From Prevotella sp. (GTDB lineage Bacteria; Bacteroidota; Bacteroidia; Bacteroidales; Bacteroidaceae), in NCBI GenBank assembly GCA_016283605.1, contig JAEENF010000011.1:1-6570 (forward strand): a DNA stretch of 6,570 bases, read 5' to 3'. Below, one piece after another: positions 4,322-6,570 of this stretch (positions within the stretch are counted from its first letter, which is position 1; each line of letters begins with the position of its first letter). The notes beneath the pieces are model-generated. The model was not told the DNA's origin. It made no database searches and saw nothing but the letters and a program-made list of their open reading frames with translations. The translations under genes were made by a program, and so were the position numbers.

Positions 4322-6570
4322 CAGCGCGTTTATACCATAGGAGCCCGTGGATGATGAGAATGGTTGTATTGCTATTCTTCACTCTTCACTCTTCACTCTT
4401 CACTGCTCTCGCCCAGCATCTGATTGAGGGTCAGATCCTGGATGCCCAGACGGGAGAACCGGTTCCTTTTGCCAGTGCACAGTATAAGGGACATAACCTG
4501 GGTGTGGCCTCAGATATCGAGGGACGGTTCCGCATTGAACGCCATAACGGATGGCCCCTGACATTCAGTGCCGTGGGATATGTGTCGACTATCGTCATGA
4601 TCAACCACAACGTGAAAGGCCATTATACCGTCCGCATGAAAGCAGATAATACGGTCCTGAAGGAGGTGACGGTGAAAGCGAAACGCGGACGATACAGTCG
4701 GAAGAACAACCCTGCGGTGGAGATGATGAAGAAGGTCATCGAGGCCAAGAAGAAAACCGACCTCGACAACCATGACTTCTACCAGTATAACAAATACCAG
4801 AAGCTGACGCTGGCCCTCAACGAGATCACGCAGGAGATGATGGAGGACCCGAAATACAAAAAGAAACAGTGGCTCATCGATCAGGTGGAGACATGTCCGT
4901 ATAACAACAAACTGATTCTCCCCGTATCTGTCGATGAGACGGTCTCGCAGAAGGTCTACCGGAAGAAACCTCATGACGAGAAGGTCATCATCAAAGGCAT
5001 GAACTCTACGGGTATCAACGACCTCGTACAGACGGGTGAAATCCTGAACACGGTGATGAAGGATATCTTTACGGATGTCGATATCTATGACGACCAGATC
5101 CGTATGCTCCAGTTTCCTTTCACCTCGCCCATCGGCAAGGATGCCATCGGATTCTACCGGTATTACATCGAGGATACGTTGATGGTGGATCATGACAAGT
5201 GCTTCCATCTGCATTTCCTGCCCAACAACCAACAGGACTTCGGTTTCCGTGGCGATCTCTATATCCTTGCCGACAGCAGCTGGCAGGTGAAACGCTGTGA
5301 GATGACCATCCCTAAGAAGAGTGACGTGAACTTCGTGGAGAACATGCAGATCACGCAGGAGTTCAAACAGCTGCCCAATGGTGAATGGGTACTCACCGTC
5401 GATGATATGTTTACGGAGATCGTCTTCGCCAAGTTCCTGCATAAGTTCGTGGTCATCCGTAACACCCGTATCACCGACCATGCCTTCGACGAACTGCCCC
5501 GCCAGCTCTTCAAGGGCAGGAAGAAGGAGGTGAAGGATGTGAATGCCATGATGCGGGGCGATGACTTCTGGGCGCAGTACAGGCAGGTGGAACTCACCAA
5601 GAGCGAGAGTTCCATGAGCTCTTTCATCCACCACATCGAACAGATGAAAGGTTTCAAATACATCATCTTCGCGGCCAAGGCACTGATCGAGAACTTCGTG
5701 GAGACAGGCTCGAAAGAACACCCGAGTAAGGTGGACATCGGACCAGTGAACACGATGATCACCAGTAACTTCATCGATGGACTGCGTACCCGTTTCTCAG
5801 CCCAGTCGACAGCGAATCTCGACTCGAACTTCTTCTTCCGGGGCTACCTTGCTCGCGGATGGGAATCAAAGAAGAATTACTATAAGGGCGACCTCATCTG
5901 GTCGTTCAACAAGAAGGAGTACCTGCCCCGCGAGTTCCCGACGCGTACACTGACTTTCTCGTCGTCCTACGACATCGAGTCGCCTTCCGACAAGTTCATG
6001 CATACGGATAAGGATAATGTGTTCACGGCCTTCAAATGGGCCACGGTGGACAAGATGCTCTTCTATAACCGTCAGTCGCTGACTTTCGAACGTGAGGAGG
6101 ACTGGGGTTTCCGGACTACCGTCGCCTTCAAGACTGAAGAGAACGAAGCCTGTGGAAATCTCTATTACATCCCGCTCTCGGAATCTTCGGATAAAAACCT
6201 CTGGACCAACTGGAGCCATCCAGTCGCGGAGCGTGCCTTCCGTCAGACGATTCAGCCCGACGACAACTGGACACCTGTTGCCTCCCGTAAGTTCCGTACG
6301 ACTGAACTCCGTGCTGAACTTCGTTTTGCTCCCGGTGAGACGTTCATCAATACCAAACAGCGTCGACTACCCATCAACCTCGATGCGCCTGTACTCACCG
6401 TCAGTCAGACGCTCGGTATCAAGGGGCTTCTGGGTAGCGACTACAGCTACAGCCTCACCGAGGCCTCCATCTACAAACGCTTCTGGCTGAAGTCCTGGGG
6501 CAAGATGGACTTCTACGTCAAAGGCGGCATCGAGTGGGAGAAAGTACCATACCCACTCCTCATCATGCCT
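4318..6570 (+). CDS. DUF5686 outer-membrane protein with carboxypeptidase-regulatory-like domain (partial)
   Basis: The frame is open from 4318 to the window end: 751 codons, no stop, so the C-terminus is missing. From the first ATG: a signal peptide to about Ala32 (hydrophobic MVVLLFFTLHSSLFTALAQ), a carboxypeptidase-D regulatory-like beta-sandwich at about 36-110 (IEGQILDAQTGEPVPFASA, then DIEGRF and FSAVGY), a linker with VLKEVTVKAKR, a long DUF5686 region, and from about 472 alternating strands rich in aromatics that look like an outer-membrane beta-barrel. DUF5686 proteins are common in Bacteroidetes, usually of unknown function. Two starts are possible. ATG 4318 overlaps the HAD stop as ATGA; ATG 4351 has AGGAG seven bases upstream and gives a tidier signal peptide. 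I list the longer one for extent. Four 7-bp repeats lie in the signal-peptide codons. The link to head-group enzymes may be only operonic. Confidence 0.88.
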   Translation, partial: MTARLYHRSPWMMRMVVLLFFTLHSSLFTALAQHLIEGQILDAQTGEPVPFASAQYKGHNLGVASDIEGRFRIERHNGWPLTFSAVGYVSTIVMINHNVKGHYTVRMKADNTVLKEVTVKAKRGRYSRKNNPAVEMMKKVIEAKKKTDLDNHDFYQYNKYQKLTLALNEITQEMMEDPKYKKKQWLIDQVETCPYNNKLILPVSVDETVSQKVYRKKPHDEKVIIKGMNSTGINDLVQTGEILNTVMKDIFTDVDIYDDQIRMLQFPFTSPIGKDAIGFYRYYIEDTLMVDHDKCFHLHFLPNNQQDFGFRGDLYILADSSWQVKRCEMTIPKKSDVNFVENMQITQEFKQLPNGEWVLTVDDMFTEIVFAKFLHKFVVIRNTRITDHAFDELPRQLFKGRKKEVKDVNAMMRGDDFWAQYRQVELTKSESSMSSFIHHIEQMKGFKYIIFAAKALIENFVETGSKEHPSKVDIGPVNTMITSNFIDGLRTRFSAQSTANLDSNFFFRGYLARGWESKKNYYKGDLIWSFNKKEYLPREFPTRTLTFSSSYDIESPSDKFMHTDKDNVFTAFKWATVDKMLFYNRQSLTFEREEDWGFRTTVAFKTEENEACGNLYYIPLSESSDKNLWTNWSHPVAERAFRQTIQPDDNWTPVASRKFRTTELRAELRFAPGETFINTKQRRLPINLDAPVLTVSQTLGIKGLLGSDYSYSLTEASIYKRFWLKSWGKMDFYVKGGIEWEKVPYPLLIMP
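4339..4343 (+). promoter_or_regulatory. Possible Shine-Dalgarno site for the internal start at 4351
   Basis: AGGAG ends seven bases before the ATG at 4351, good spacing for a ribosome binding site. It bears on whether the DUF5686 gene starts at 4318 (overlapping the HAD stop) or 4351. Bacteroidetes rely little on such sites, so this is suggestive only. Confidence 0.35.
4377..4404 (-). repeat. 7-bp tandem repeat, four perfect units, inside signal-peptide codons
   Basis: Four exact CTTCACT units, the reverse complement of AGTGAAG, the heptad family at 2365-2701. They encode the hydrophobic core of the DUF5686 signal peptide (FTLHSSLFT). Seven is not a multiple of three, so gain or loss of one unit shifts the frame just after the start. 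Confidence 0.9.

Noticed and set aside
4510..5721. Reverse-strand open frame of 403 codons
   Set aside because: It lies wholly opposite the DUF5686 gene, which has clear domains. The His/Asp/Val/Leu-rich translation is typical of the antisense of a G/C-third-position gene.
6092..6490. Forward open frame of 132 codons within the DUF5686 gene
   Set aside because: Out-of-frame shadow with Arg/Ser-rich low-complexity translation. The main frame stays open through the whole stretch.

Overview
This window looks like chromosomal DNA from a Bacteroidales bacterium, most likely Prevotella or a close relative. The evidence is a GIN-domain (DUF2807) lipoprotein, a DUF5686 outer-membrane protein with an N-terminal carboxypeptidase-regulatory-like domain, few convincing Shine-Dalgarno sites, and 7-bp simple repeats of the AGTGAAT/AGTTCAT type between genes. 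Genus is an inference. I see no RNA genes, CRISPR array, transposase or phage genes.

All genes are on the + strand and tightly packed, as in one operon. Bases 1-93 probably hold the tail of an upstream gene. Next come the GIN lipoprotein (90-866), a MobA/LicC-like nucleotidyltransferase (863-1576), an ATP-grasp-like protein (1580-2383), a 319-bp repeat-filled gap (2384-2702), a CDP-alcohol phosphatidyltransferase-family membrane enzyme (2703-3641), a HAD-superfamily hydrolase (3638-4321), and the start of a DUF5686 outer-membrane protein (from 4318 or 4351 past the window end). Four junctions have the ATGA stop/start overlap that suggests translational coupling. The ATP-grasp gene starts just after the nucleotidyltransferase stop, inside a heptad repeat.

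The middle four genes read as a head-group pathway. The nucleotidyltransferase could activate a phosphorylated alcohol as a CDP (or other NDP) derivative, the membrane enzyme could form a phosphodiester from a CDP-activated substrate, the HAD protein could remove a phosphate, and the ATP-grasp protein could attach a carboxylate or amine. Inositol lipids of gut Bacteroidetes are the nearest known analogue, but no inositol-phosphate synthase lies in the window and the substrate cannot be read from sequence.

The most unusual DNA is the 2384-2702 gap. It holds two tandem, nearly identical 125-bp elements. Each has long inverted arms built from GACAAC units enclosing two short hairpins, and changes between the copies preserve pairing in the arms. 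Blocks of 7-bp repeats separate and flank the elements. The same heptad family recurs at 1557-1584, and in reverse orientation inside the signal-peptide codons of the DUF5686 gene (4377-4404). A different set of palindromes (GGGGACTGTCCCC type) sits in frame inside the ATP-grasp gene.
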